Positions 1-6,461 of a stretch of DNA of 7,177 nt are shown here, piece after piece. A program made the position numbers and the translations under genes. This stretch comes from Candidatus Margulisiibacteriota bacterium. GTDB lineage: Bacteria; Margulisbacteria; Termititenacia; Termititenacales; Termititenacaceae. The stretch is from positions 1-7,177 of the forward strand of contig JAIRZV010000161.1 in NCBI GenBank assembly GCA_031267055.1, written 5' to 3'. Within the stretch, counting starts at the first letter, position 1. Every line of letters begins with the position of its first letter. Below the pieces are notes generated by a model that saw only the letters and a program-made list of their open reading frames with translations, did not search any database and was not told where the DNA came from.

Positions 1-1
1 A

Positions 2-904
2 AAGAATTTCAATCTTGATCAGGCTTATTTGAGTTATGCTCCGGCTTGGGTGCCGAGCGTGGTCGGTAAATTCAAAGCGACTGTTGGTAAATTTGATGTC
101 AAAGAAGGCGTCTATACAGTGACGAACGGCGTCTGGGACAGCAATATTTCGCTGGAAGGCAAAAATCTGAATTACACTTACAAAGATGTAAGTGTAAAAG
201 GTCTGGACCTGTTTGCCAATATCGGTAGTTATGTTTTGGCTGGCGATGTGAATAGTGGCTCGGAAAGACAAGGTGACGGCACGTCGATTTCCGGCGGTGG
301 CTCGCCTATAGTGCTGGAGGCTAAACAGCTAGGCGTCAAATGGAAAATAGCCGACTATAGTGTGGAAACGGCTTACGCTCAATATGCGGTGCCGGCTTGG
401 AATATTTCCGAAGGCACGTCGCCAAGCGGCATAAAAACTCCGGACGATAAATCACTAGACCATATCGCGGTGAAACTCGGTGCAAATTTCAAGGTTCCGT
501 ATTTTGAAAAAGTTGCTTTGCTGTACGAGGACATTGTCAATCACAATGAGATCGGCATCACTAAATCTAAAGATGGCACAACCAGCGGTGAATCCGACGA
601 AGTCAGCAATAGACATGCTTCGGCCTACGGTGTGGAATTTGGCGCTAAAATTGGCCTGCCGTATCTGCAGGATTATTCTCTCCGTTATCTGCAACGCAAG
701 ATAGAGAATGGTGTTGGTTGGACATATATGGAAGACGCGCATAAGGATCAAAATACGGAAGGCTCGCAAATCGCGTTGACAGTGGGCATTGTGGACAATG
801 TTAGTTTCACGATCGATCAGTATAGTCTTAAATATATTGACCAGATCAATGACAGTAATGCGTCATGGAAAGACACGCGCTTTGAAATAAATGTTAAGTT
901 TTAG
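2..904 (+). CDS. Putative outer-membrane porin, C-terminal part (5' end outside window)
   Basis: The frame is open from the left edge of the window, so the gene begins upstream. The TTG at 29 is only an internal Leu codon of a continuous run whose first visible residues are KNFNLDQAYLSYAPAW. The 300 visible residues alternate polar and hydrophobic positions, are rich in Gly, Tyr and Asn, have almost no Cys, and end in RFEINVKF-stop. A terminal Phe after an alternating strand is the usual signature of a beta-barrel protein recognised by the BAM machinery. The LDQAYLSY and VGKFKATVGKFD segments resemble general bacterial porins of the 'putative porin' type, but this is recognition by eye. The gene lies 97 bases before pstS on the same strand, which suggests a role in passing phosphate across the outer membrane. 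Specificity cannot be read from the sequence. It could instead be a general porin. Barrel identity is fairly sure; substrate is unknown. Confidence 0.72.
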   Translation, partial: KNFNLDQAYLSYAPAWVPSVVGKFKATVGKFDVKEGVYTVTNGVWDSNISLEGKNLNYTYKDVSVKGLDLFANIGSYVLAGDVNSGSERQGDGTSISGGGSPIVLEAKQLGVKWKIADYSVETAYAQYAVPAWNISEGTSPSGIKTPDDKSLDHIAVKLGANFKVPYFEKVALLYEDIVNHNEIGITKSKDGTTSGESDEVSNRHASAYGVEFGAKIGLPYLQDYSLRYLQRKIENGVGWTYMEDAHKDQNTEGSQIALTVGIVDNVSFTIDQYSLKYIDQINDSNASWKDTRFEINVKF

Positions 905-908
905 TCGA

Positions 909-977
909 ACTTCACAAGCGAAAGCGAAGTGAAGTGAGACCCACAAGCCTGTCGCGTTAGCGGCAGGCGACGTGAGA
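909..977 (+). repeat. Two tandem CACAAGC-hairpin-GTGAGA modules between porin and pstS
   Basis: CACAAGC occurs at 913-919 and 942-948, and GTGAGA at 934-939 and 972-977, each pair flanking an inverted repeat. The first module has a 7-bp stem (909-915 with 929-935) around a 13-base loop that contains GCGAAAGC. The second has a 9-bp stem (947-955 with 960-968, one G-T wobble) with a GTTA loop. Neither is followed by a T-tract on the + strand, so intrinsic termination is unlikely. The modules could stabilise or process a porin-pstS transcript, or belong to a dispersed palindromic repeat family. Confidence 0.5.
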
Positions 978-1001
978 GAATAAAAAAAACAGGAGGAAAA
1001 T

Positions 1002-1994
1002 ATGAACAACAAAATAAAATTAGGCCTACTGACAATATTGCTGGGTGCGCTGGGTTTTGCGGATCTGCTGGGCGCGGGCGCGACTTTTCCCCAGCCGTTG
1101 TATTCCAAAATGTTCGCGGTGTATGAGCAGCAAAAAGGCGTGAAAGTAAATTATCAAGGTATCGGCTCCGGCGGCGGCATTAAGCAGCTTACGGAAAAGG
1201 TCATTGATTTCGGCGGCACGGACGCTTACATGACCGACCAAGAAATCTCGGCCACCGGCGCGAAGATCGTGCATATTCCGACCTGCATCGGCGCGGTGGT
1301 CATCGCTTACAATATCCCCGACAATCCCGATCTGAAATTAACACCGGCTTTGGTTTCCAAAATATTCAATGGCGAGATTAATAAATGGAACGATCCGCAA
1401 ATCGCGGCGGTGAATCCGGGATTGAAACTCAATGGAGATATTTTTGTGGTCCACCGCTCGGACAGCTCCGGCACGACTTCTATATTTACGGATTATTTGA
1501 GCCAGATCGATCCGGCCAATTGGAAAATGAGCAAAACTTTTTCTACCAAATCCAAGCTGGCCGTCGGCGGCAAAGGCAATTCCGGCGTGGCTGGCCTGAT
1601 CAAGCAAATGCCCGGCTCGATCGGCTATACGGAGATCGCTTACGCCAATCAGAACCAAATGAAATACGCCGCGGTGCAGAACAGCTCCGGTGTTTTCATC
1701 ACGCCGAGTCTGGCGTCCACCAGCGCCGCGGCTGACGTGGAAATAGCGGCGGACACCCGCGCTTCGATCGTGAATACCAAAGCGCGCGACGGTTATCCGA
1801 TCTGTGGCTTCACCTGGATAGTGGCTTATCAGGATATGTCCAAAAATCCGGCCAAGGCCAAGGAGACCACTGAACTGCTGAAGTGGATAATCGCGGACGG
1901 GCAAGCTTTTACCAGAGAGCTGGACTACGGCAGTCTTCCCAAATCTGTCGCGGCCAAAGCGCTGGCGAATATTAATTCGATAAAGGTGAACTAG
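1002..1994 (+). CDS. pstS: Phosphate ABC transporter, periplasmic phosphate-binding protein PstS
   Basis: This is the periplasmic receptor that binds inorganic phosphate and delivers it to PstCA. The 330 residues start with a short signal peptide (Lys4/Lys6, hydrophobic 7-19, likely cleavage after Ala20). There is no lipobox Cys, so it should be soluble in the periplasm. The mature protein begins with the family hallmark GAGATFPQPLY (24-34). Phosphate-contacting positions known from E. coli PstS line up as Thr28/Phe29, Ser56 in GIGSGGG, Asp74 in DFGGTDA, and Arg152/Ser156/Gly157/Thr158 in HRSDSSGTT. VGGKGNSGVAG (188-198) and PGSIGYTEIAYA follow, as in PstS. The ATG is set by a perfect AGGAGG at 991-996, five bases upstream. 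It probably shares a transcript with the porin and is followed by a hairpin. Unlike the common pstSCAB order, it is separated from pstC by an EamA gene. Confidence 0.96.
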   Translation: MNNKIKLGLLTILLGALGFADLLGAGATFPQPLYSKMFAVYEQQKGVKVNYQGIGSGGGIKQLTEKVIDFGGTDAYMTDQEISATGAKIVHIPTCIGAVVIAYNIPDNPDLKLTPALVSKIFNGEINKWNDPQIAAVNPGLKLNGDIFVVHRSDSSGTTSIFTDYLSQIDPANWKMSKTFSTKSKLAVGGKGNSGVAGLIKQMPGSIGYTEIAYANQNQMKYAAVQNSSGVFITPSLASTSAAADVEIAADTRASIVNTKARDGYPICGFTWIVAYQDMSKNPAKAKETTELLKWIIADGQAFTRELDYGSLPKSVAAKALANINSIKVN

Positions 1995-2016
1995 ACCTTG
2001 TGCTCTCTGAAGTTTT

Positions 2017-2056
2017 CGCCGGTGGCTAATGTTCTCGAAGCCGCCGGCGTCTGTTT
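2017..2056 (+). terminator. Probable intrinsic terminator after pstS
   Basis: An 11-bp stem (2017-2027 with 2039-2049, one T-G wobble, mostly G-C) encloses an 11-base loop. It starts 23 bases after the pstS stop and is followed by TCTGTTT, a short imperfect T-tract. The stem is strong; the weak T-tract lowers certainty. It would end the porin-pstS transcript and separate it from the next promoter. Confidence 0.6.
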
Positions 2057-2082
2057 AATAATTTGTCCGATTGAAATATAAT
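2055..2082 (+). promoter_or_regulatory. Promoter of the EamA gene, possibly leaderless
   Basis: TATAAT at 2077-2082 matches the -10 consensus in all six positions. A weak -35 candidate TTAATA (2055-2060, four of six matches) lies 16 bases upstream. Only six bases separate the -10 box from the ATG at 2089, so the expected transcription start falls on or next to the start codon. No Shine-Dalgarno sequence is present, which agrees with a leaderless mRNA. Confidence 0.5.
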
Positions 2083-2088
2083 TACATT

Positions 2089-2502
2089 ATGTGGGTAGTT
2101 TACGCTTTGCTGGCGGCGTTTTTTGCGGCCTTGACATCGATCTTAGCGAAAATCGGCATTGAAAATGTGAATTCCAATCTGGCGACAGCAATACGTACTG
2201 TGGTGGTTTTGATCATGTCCTGGATGGTAGTTTTTGCGACCGGAAAACAGCAAGGTCTGGCTGATATTAGTTCTAAAAGTTTATGGTTTTTGCTGCTATC
2301 TGGTTTTGCCACCGGCTTATCGTGGCTTTGTTATTTTCGAGCTTTACAGATCGGCGAAGCATCGAAAGTTATTCCCGTAGATAAATTTAGTCTGGTTATC
2401 AGCATAGTTTTGGCCTTTGTAGTATTAAAAGAAGCGGTGACTATTAAAACCGTAATCGGCGGCATTGTAATCACAATTGGCGTCCTGGTTTTAGTGTTTT
2501 AA
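2089..2502 (+). CDS. Small EamA-family (DMT superfamily) membrane protein, single EamA domain
   Basis: The 137-residue product is almost entirely hydrophobic, with five likely membrane segments (about 2-22, 33-51, 64-84, 100-114, 119-137). It carries the EamA pattern FRALQIGEASKVIPVD (83-98) followed by LAFVVLKE (108-115). Typical DMT exporters have two EamA repeats and about 300 residues. This is a single-repeat form, a known size class that presumably works as a dimer. The substrate is unknown. The ATG at 2089 is preferred over TTG at 2071, because the TTG would put the -10 box inside the gene and neither start has a ribosome site. The gene interrupts pstS-pstC and has its own promoter and a hairpin at its stop. 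It is AT-rich (about 42% G+C over 2101-2502 by hand count, against 58% in a sampled 60-base row of pstS), so it may be a later arrival. A direct role in phosphate transport is not supported. Confidence 0.85.
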   Translation: MWVVYALLAAFFAALTSILAKIGIENVNSNLATAIRTVVVLIMSWMVVFATGKQQGLADISSKSLWFLLLSGFATGLSWLCYFRALQIGEASKVIPVDKFSLVISIVLAFVVLKEAVTIKTVIGGIVITIGVLVLVF

Positions 2503-2519
2503 TTTAACACTAAAACTTT
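2488..2519 (+). terminator. Perfect inverted repeat over the EamA stop codon, possible terminator
   Basis: GTTTTAGTGTT (2488-2498) pairs without mismatch with AACACTAAAAC (2506-2516) around a seven-base loop that contains most of the TAA stop. Only TTT follows, and the stem is A-T rich, so termination may be weak. It lies just ahead of the pstC control region. Confidence 0.4.
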
Positions 2520-2533
2520 GGCTCGACAGGCCT

Positions 2534-2579
2534 TTAACTCAATCTTAACAATTCCTTAATAATTAACAAACTCTTAATT
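2534..2579 (+). promoter_or_regulatory. Pho box: direct repeats of TTAACA-like hexamers before pstC
   Basis: Five hexamers on the same strand are TTAACT (2534), TTAACA (2545), TTAATA (2556), TTAACA (2563) and TTAATT (2574). Three of the four steps are exactly 11 bases, one helical turn; the 2556-2563 step is seven. PhoP of Bacillus binds TTAACA-like hexamers spaced by about five bases, and cyanobacterial SphR binds (C/T)TTAA(C/T)-type repeats with the same 11-base period. The site sits directly before pstC in a locus encoding a PhoB-type regulator. It is probably where that regulator activates pstCAB-phoU-phoBR under phosphate limitation. Confidence 0.72.
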
Positions 2580-2580
2580 G

Positions 2581-2586
2581 TTAAAT
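2581..2586 (+). promoter_or_regulatory. Candidate -10 box of the pstC promoter
   Basis: TTAAAT matches TATAAT at four of six positions. It lies 12 bases after the last good TTAACA hexamer (2563-2568), a plausible position for an activator-dependent promoter lacking a -35 box. Only nine bases separate it from the pstC ATG, giving a leader of a few bases at most. Confidence 0.3.
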
Positions 2587-2595
2587 TTTCCGCAA

Positions 2596-3486
2596 ATGTT
2601 GCGCAGTTTGAGTTTGCAAACCAAAGAAAATATTTTCCAGCAAATACTGGCCGGCTCCGCGTTTTTTGTGGTGGCGGTTCTATTTTTATTTTTCTTGACG
2701 CTTTTGCTGAAATCCCTCTCGGCGATTTGGGCAAACGGCTTTAATTTTTTCGCCGGCACGATTTGGGATCCGCTGACCGGCACATACGGCGCGTTTCCGC
2801 TGCTATTCGGCACGCTTTTGACCAGCCTCTTGGCCTTGTTTTTGACTTTACCCTTTGCGCTGTCCAGCGCGCTTTTCCTCGGCGAGTTTTTCCGCAAAGG
2901 TCTGGCTGCTTCTGCACTGCGCTCCTCTGTGGAATTATTGGCCGGCATTCCATCCGTGGTTTACGGCTTTTGGGCTTTGCTCGTTTTGGTGCCGCTGATC
3001 CGCCGGATAGAAATAACTCTCGGCATTGTGCCGTTTGGCGTCGGCGTTTTGGCTGCGGCGCTGGTGCTGACAATTATGATAATTCCTTACGCCGCATCTT
3101 TGTCCGCCGAGGTCATCAAACTGGTGCCGCAAGATATTCGCGAAGCCGCGTACTCGCTGGGCGCGACGCGTTATGAAGTTATCCGTCGCGTGATCCTGCC
3201 ACAGGCGCGTTCGGGTATTTGCGCCGGCATTCTGCTGGCTTTGGGGCGTGCTCTGGGCGAGACAATGGCCGTGACTATGGTGATCGGCAACGCCAATAAA
3301 ATACCGGCCTCGTTGTTTGATGTCGGCAACACTATGGCCAGCCTTATCGCCAATGAACTGGCCGAAGCGACCGATCCGCTGTATGTTTCCAGCCTCGTGC
3401 AGGTCGGTTTGTTGCTTTTTTTAATTTCCGCACTGATAAATTTGACAGGCCGGTATGTTGTGAAAAAATTTAGCGTGGAGAGTTGA
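2596..3486 (+). CDS. pstC: Phosphate ABC transporter, permease subunit PstC
   Basis: One of two inner-membrane subunits that form the phosphate channel. The 296 residues have about six membrane segments (near 16-38, 66-92, 113-135, 145-167, 207-231, 264-286). Family marks are IWDPLTGTYGAFPLLFGTL (56-74), ELLAGIPSVVYGFW (113-126), the EAA loop REAAYSLGATRYEVIRRVIL (182-201) that contacts PstB, and GRALGETMAV (217-226), typical of PstC. The ATG at 2596 is chosen over an in-frame TTG at 2578, because that TTG overlaps the last Pho hexamer. Neither has a Shine-Dalgarno sequence, in contrast to pstS, pstB, phoU and phoB, so initiation may be on a very short leader. The cytoplasmic N-terminus is short. 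It is the first gene of the downstream operon, and pstA begins seven bases after its stop. Confidence 0.95.
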   Translation: MLRSLSLQTKENIFQQILAGSAFFVVAVLFLFFLTLLLKSLSAIWANGFNFFAGTIWDPLTGTYGAFPLLFGTLLTSLLALFLTLPFALSSALFLGEFFRKGLAASALRSSVELLAGIPSVVYGFWALLVLVPLIRRIEITLGIVPFGVGVLAAALVLTIMIIPYAASLSAEVIKLVPQDIREAAYSLGATRYEVIRRVILPQARSGICAGILLALGRALGETMAVTMVIGNANKIPASLFDVGNTMASLIANELAEATDPLYVSSLVQVGLLLFLISALINLTGRYVVKKFSVES

Positions 3487-3493
3487 AAATACG

Positions 3494-4339
3494 ATGTTTA
3501 ATACGATACATTGGCGGCGGTTCTTGGACAAAATATTTTTAGGAATAATTTGTTTTTTTTCTTTCTTGTCCGCGCTGCCTCTGCTTTTAATTTTAGGTTA
3601 TTTGTTGGTCAAGGGTGCGTCCGCGCTTAACTGGCAATTTTTCTGCCGCGTGCCCCAGCCGCTGGGCGAGGCCGGCGGCGGCATCGCCAATGCGTTGCTT
3701 GGTTCGCTGCTGTTGCTGGTTGTGGCTTTTGTGCTGGCCGCGCCGCTGGGACTGTGCCTGGGCATTTATCTGGCGGAAAATAAAAAAAGTCGGCTGGCGG
3801 ACTGCGCCCGTCTGGCTGTGGAAATATTACAGGGCGTGCCGTCTATTGTTATCGGTTTGGTGCTTTACACCTGGCTGGTTTTGCCATTCAGGACTTTTTC
3901 GACTCTGGCTGGCGGCGCGGCGCTGGCGCTAATGATGTTGCCGGTCAGCGTGCGTTCCGCGGAGGAAACTTTGCGGCGCATACCGCCGGAGATCAAAGAA
4001 GCCGCGCTGGCGCTGGGCGTGCCGTATTACCGGACAATTCTGCGCGTGATTGTGCCGTCGGGATTGAGCGGCATTATCACTGGCGTACTGCTCAGTTTGG
4101 CGCGCGTGGCTGGCGAGACCGCGCCGCTTTTATTCACGGCTTTTGGCAATCCTTTTTTGAGCTGGCGTTTAGACCGGCCGATTGAGTCCGTGCCGCATTT
4201 GATTTTTTATTACGCGACCAGTCCTTATGCTGAATGGCACCGACTGGCCTGGGGCGCTTCTTTTGTGCTGGTGCTGGGCGTTTTGTTTCTAAATCTGACT
4301 GCTAAATTTTTGACACGCCGCTGGCGCGTGCAGTTTTGA
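3494..4339 (+). CDS. pstA: Phosphate ABC transporter, permease subunit PstA
   Basis: The second channel subunit, partner of PstC in the inner membrane. The 281 residues show about six membrane segments (near 15-38, 66-92, 110-131, 137-155, 190-213, 251-272). PstA marks are LGEAGGGIANALLGSL (57-72), EILQGVPSIVIGL (110-122), the EAA loop KEAALALGVPYYRTILRVIV (168-187), and ARVAGETAPLLFTAFGN (203-219), which separates PstA from PstC. Length is normal for the family. The ATG at 3494 follows the pstC stop by seven bases. A GGAG at 3477-3480 is 13 bases away, longer than ideal, so translation may be coupled to pstC. The tail ends in RRWRVQF on the cytoplasmic side. Confidence 0.95.
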   Translation: MFNTIHWRRFLDKIFLGIICFFSFLSALPLLLILGYLLVKGASALNWQFFCRVPQPLGEAGGGIANALLGSLLLLVVAFVLAAPLGLCLGIYLAENKKSRLADCARLAVEILQGVPSIVIGLVLYTWLVLPFRTFSTLAGGAALALMMLPVSVRSAEETLRRIPPEIKEAALALGVPYYRTILRVIVPSGLSGIITGVLLSLARVAGETAPLLFTAFGNPFLSWRLDRPIESVPHLIFYYATSPYAEWHRLAWGASFVLVLGVLFLNLTAKFLTRRWRVQF

Positions 4340-4340
4340 A

Positions 4341-4356
4341 AGGAGAAAAACAGGTG
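4341..4356 (+). promoter_or_regulatory. Ribosome site fixing the GTG start of pstB
   Basis: AGGAG at 4341-4345 lies eight bases before GTG at 4354. An alternative in-frame TTG at 4336 would overlap the pstA stop and precede this site, leaving it without a ribosome site. The GTG is therefore the better start. Confidence 0.8.
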
Positions 4357-5106
4357 GATATTTTGACGATCCAAAATCTCTGCGTGAGTTTTTTGGAAAA
4401 CACTGTGGTTAAAAATGTTTCGATGAATATTGAGGAAAAAAAAGTCACGGCGGTAATGGGACCGTCGGGCTGTGGCAAGACGACTGTCCTGCGCGCGGTC
4501 AATCGCCTGCACGAGCTGTCTGCGCACGCGCGCGTCACAGGCAAAGTCATTCTGGGCGGAGAAGACCTTTACGCGCTGGACGCGATACTGGTGCGCCGCA
4601 AGATCGGCATGGTCTTTCAGCGCCCCAATCCTTTTCCGACTATGGGTATTTATGACAATGTGATCGCTGGTTATCTGCTCAACGGCTTGAAACTTAGCAA
4701 GTCGGAGATGGATAATTTGGTAGAGGAGTCCTTGCGCGCCGCCGCGCTCTGGGACGAAGTCAAAGACAGTCTGCGCAAACGCGGTACTTTTCTTTCCGGC
4801 GGCCAACAGCAGCGGCTTTGTATTGCCCGGGCGCTGGCTATGCATCCGGAGATTTTACTGCTGGACGAGCCGACTTCCGCGCTGGATCCTAAAGCCGCGG
4901 CGAGTATTGAGGAATTGATCGTGCAGTTGAAAAAAACGGTGACGATCATGCTGGTCACGCACAATATCGCGCAGGCTTCGCGCGTTTCGGATTTTACGGC
5001 TTTTATGTATTTGGGCGAATTGGTGGAATTCGGCGCTTCGGAAAAAATGTTCACCACGCCGCAGGATAAAAGGACGGAAGAATATTTGACCGGCAAATTT
5101 GGTTAG
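4354..5106 (+). CDS. pstB: Phosphate ABC transporter, ATP-binding subunit PstB
   Basis: The cytoplasmic ATPase that drives phosphate import through PstCA. From the GTG start it has 250 residues, normal for PstB. All nucleotide-binding motifs are intact: Walker A GPSGCGKTT (36-44), Q-loop VFQRPNPFP (87-95; this RPNPFP form is characteristic of PstB), ABC signature LSGGQQQRLCIARALA (147-162), Walker B ILLLDEPTSALDP (167-179) with catalytic Glu172, and switch His203 in LVTHN. The tail LGELVEFG...EEYLTGKFG is also PstB-like. Thr174 in DEPTSALD replaces the Cys common in PstB (DEPCSALD), a conservative difference seen in many other ABC ATPases. The start lies 14 bases after the pstA stop, and phoU begins 15 bases after the pstB stop, so it is part of the operon. 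Confidence 0.96.
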   Translation: MDILTIQNLCVSFLENTVVKNVSMNIEEKKVTAVMGPSGCGKTTVLRAVNRLHELSAHARVTGKVILGGEDLYALDAILVRRKIGMVFQRPNPFPTMGIYDNVIAGYLLNGLKLSKSEMDNLVEESLRAAALWDEVKDSLRKRGTFLSGGQQQRLCIARALAMHPEILLLDEPTSALDPKAAASIEELIVQLKKTVTIMLVTHNIAQASRVSDFTAFMYLGELVEFGASEKMFTTPQDKRTEEYLTGKFG

Positions 5107-5121
5107 ACGAAAGGAGAAAAA

Positions 5122-5778
5122 ATGTTAACGGAAAAATTATTGGATTTGAAAAAAGACTTGCTGGAATACGCCGCGTTGGTGGAAACAATGGTGGCGGACT
5201 GCCTGCAGGGATTACTGCAAAAAGATGCGGACCGGCTGCAAAATATTCTGACTCAAGCCGAACCGCAGGCTAATTGCAAAGAAATTGAGATAGACCGAAA
5301 ATCGACCAGTTTGCTGGCGCAATATCAGCCTCAGGCGAAAGATTTGCGGGCGATTTTAATGATGCTGGGCATGAACCGCGATCTGGAGCGCATGGGCGAT
5401 CATGCCGTGAACATCGCGCAGAGCGCGTTGTATCTGATCGAACATCCGCCGGTGCAGCCGTTGTTTGAACTGCCGCGTTTGAGCGCTATTGTCAGCGGTA
5501 TGTTGCGCGACAGCATCAACGCTTTTATGCAGGAAAATTCCGCGCTCGCTAAACTGGTTTGCGAACGTGATGATGAGGTCGACGCGCTGCGTGATCAAAT
5601 TTTGCGCGAGCTGATCGCCTATATGTCAGCCGACACCTCGACTATTGAACGTGCCCTGCATATAATCAGAATGTCTGGAAATATGGAGCGGATTGCCGAT
5701 CTGGCGACCAATATCGGCGAAGAAGTGGTTTTTATTACGGAAGGCCGGGTGCTCAAACACCATCAAGGAGAAAAATAA
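5122..5778 (+). CDS. phoU: Phosphate signalling protein PhoU
   Basis: PhoU is a peripheral cytoplasmic protein that links the PstSCAB transporter to the PhoR kinase and keeps the Pho response off when phosphate is plentiful. The 218 residues form two homologous helical-bundle halves. Each carries the metal-cluster motif ExxxDxxxN: Glu89/Asp93/Asn97 in DLERMGDHAVNI and Glu189/Asp193/Asn197 in NMERIADLATNI. The second copy continues GEEVVFITEGRVLKH, a family hallmark. Length is normal. The ATG is preceded by AAGGAG at 5111-5116 with a five-base spacer. It lies between pstB and the regulator genes, the expected place for a protein that joins transport to signalling. The last codons carry the ribosome site of the next gene (AAGGAG 5765-5770). 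Confidence 0.95.
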   Translation: MLTEKLLDLKKDLLEYAALVETMVADCLQGLLQKDADRLQNILTQAEPQANCKEIEIDRKSTSLLAQYQPQAKDLRAILMMLGMNRDLERMGDHAVNIAQSALYLIEHPPVQPLFELPRLSAIVSGMLRDSINAFMQENSALAKLVCERDDEVDALRDQILRELIAYMSADTSTIERALHIIRMSGNMERIADLATNIGEEVVFITEGRVLKHHQGEK

Positions 5779-5780
5779 AT

Positions 5781-6461
5781 ATGCCTTTGATCGCGGTGCT
5801 GGATGACGAGCCGGATATTCGGGAATTGCTCGCGCTCAATCTCAAAAAAGCTGGATTCAATGTAAAGGAATTTGCCGATCCGAAAACTTTTTGGCGTTAT
5901 CTCAATACAGACTTGCCAGACGCGCTGATTCTGGACTTGATGCTGCCGGACATGGACGGTCTGGAGATTTGTAAACGGCTGCGCAGTCAGACTCGCACGG
6001 CGCGTCTGCCGGTCATTATGCTGACTGCTCGCACGGAGGAAACAGATAAAATCGTCGGTCTGGAGCTTGGCGCGGACGATTATGTGACCAAGCCTTTTTC
6101 GCCCAAAGAATTGCTCGCCAGAGTAAAAGCTCTGTTGCGCCGGCAAGAAAATCCGGCGGAGCAAAAAATTTTGCGCATCGGCAAAAATATTGTGCTGGAT
6201 CCTGAAAAACACGAGGTCTTAATAGAAGGTAATTCTGTGGAATTGACCGGCACGGAATTTAAAATACTGCAAATGCTGGCCGAGAAAAAAGGCGTGGTTT
6301 TTTCGCGCGACAAAATTTTGGACAGACTATGGGGCAATGAAAAAGCCGTCTTTGACCGTACCGTGGATGTGCATGTCAAACATTTACGGGAAAAAATGGG
6401 CAAGTACGCCGCCTATCTTAAAAATATCCGCGGCGTGGGTTATAAACTAGAATGGCAGTGA
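5781..6461 (+). CDS. phoB: PhoB/PhoP-type response regulator (OmpR family)
   Basis: The DNA-binding response regulator of the phosphate two-component pair. The 226 residues have an N-terminal receiver domain (1-120) with acidic pocket Asp8/Asp9/Glu10, phospho-acceptor Asp52 in LILDLMLPDMDG, Thr82 in MLTART and Lys104 in YVTKPF. The C-terminal winged helix (about 128-226) shows ELTGTEFKILQMLAEKKG (154-171), the recognition-helix region RTVDVHVKHLREKMG (193-207) and the closing RGVGYKLEW wing. Its receiver and DNA-binding sequence plus the phoU and phoR neighbours favour PhoB/PhoP over other OmpR regulators. The ATG is two bases after the phoU stop, with AAGGAG ten bases upstream inside phoU. 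Its likely targets include the TTAACA repeats before pstC, which would make the operon autoregulated. The phoB name rests on context; phoP is used for equivalents in some groups. Confidence 0.92.
   Translation: MPLIAVLDDEPDIRELLALNLKKAGFNVKEFADPKTFWRYLNTDLPDALILDLMLPDMDGLEICKRLRSQTRTARLPVIMLTARTEETDKIVGLELGADDYVTKPFSPKELLARVKALLRRQENPAEQKILRIGKNIVLDPEKHEVLIEGNSVELTGTEFKILQMLAEKKGVVFSRDKILDRLWGNEKAVFDRTVDVHVKHLREKMGKYAAYLKNIRGVGYKLEWQ

Noticed and set aside
29..31. TTG as start codon of the porin
   Set aside because: The frame is open upstream to the window edge and the sequence there already reads as porin, with no ribosome site or signal peptide. The gene is truncated by the window.
947..968. 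Hairpin before pstS as an intrinsic terminator
   Set aside because: The stem is good, but no T-tract follows on the + strand. It is followed by an A-rich stretch and the pstS ribosome site.
1338..1904. Long minus-strand open frame opposite pstS
   Set aside because: The + strand encodes an intact PstS with all motifs. The minus frame gives an Arg/His-rich protein of no recognisable family and is a by-product of codon bias.
2055..2060. TTAATA before the EamA gene as a Pho hexamer
   Set aside because: It stands alone, with no partner 11 bases to either side, so it is better read as a weak -35 element.
3442..3470. TTGACA near the pstC end as a promoter for pstA
   Set aside because: The -35 match is perfect, but no acceptable -10 box lies 16-18 bases downstream. 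The region codes for the PstC C-terminus (LTGRYVV), so the match is likely chance.
4225..4845. Minus-strand open frame of 206 codons opposite pstA/pstB
   Set aside because: It runs across the end of pstA and the Walker A and Q-loop region of pstB. No domain or ribosome site supports it.
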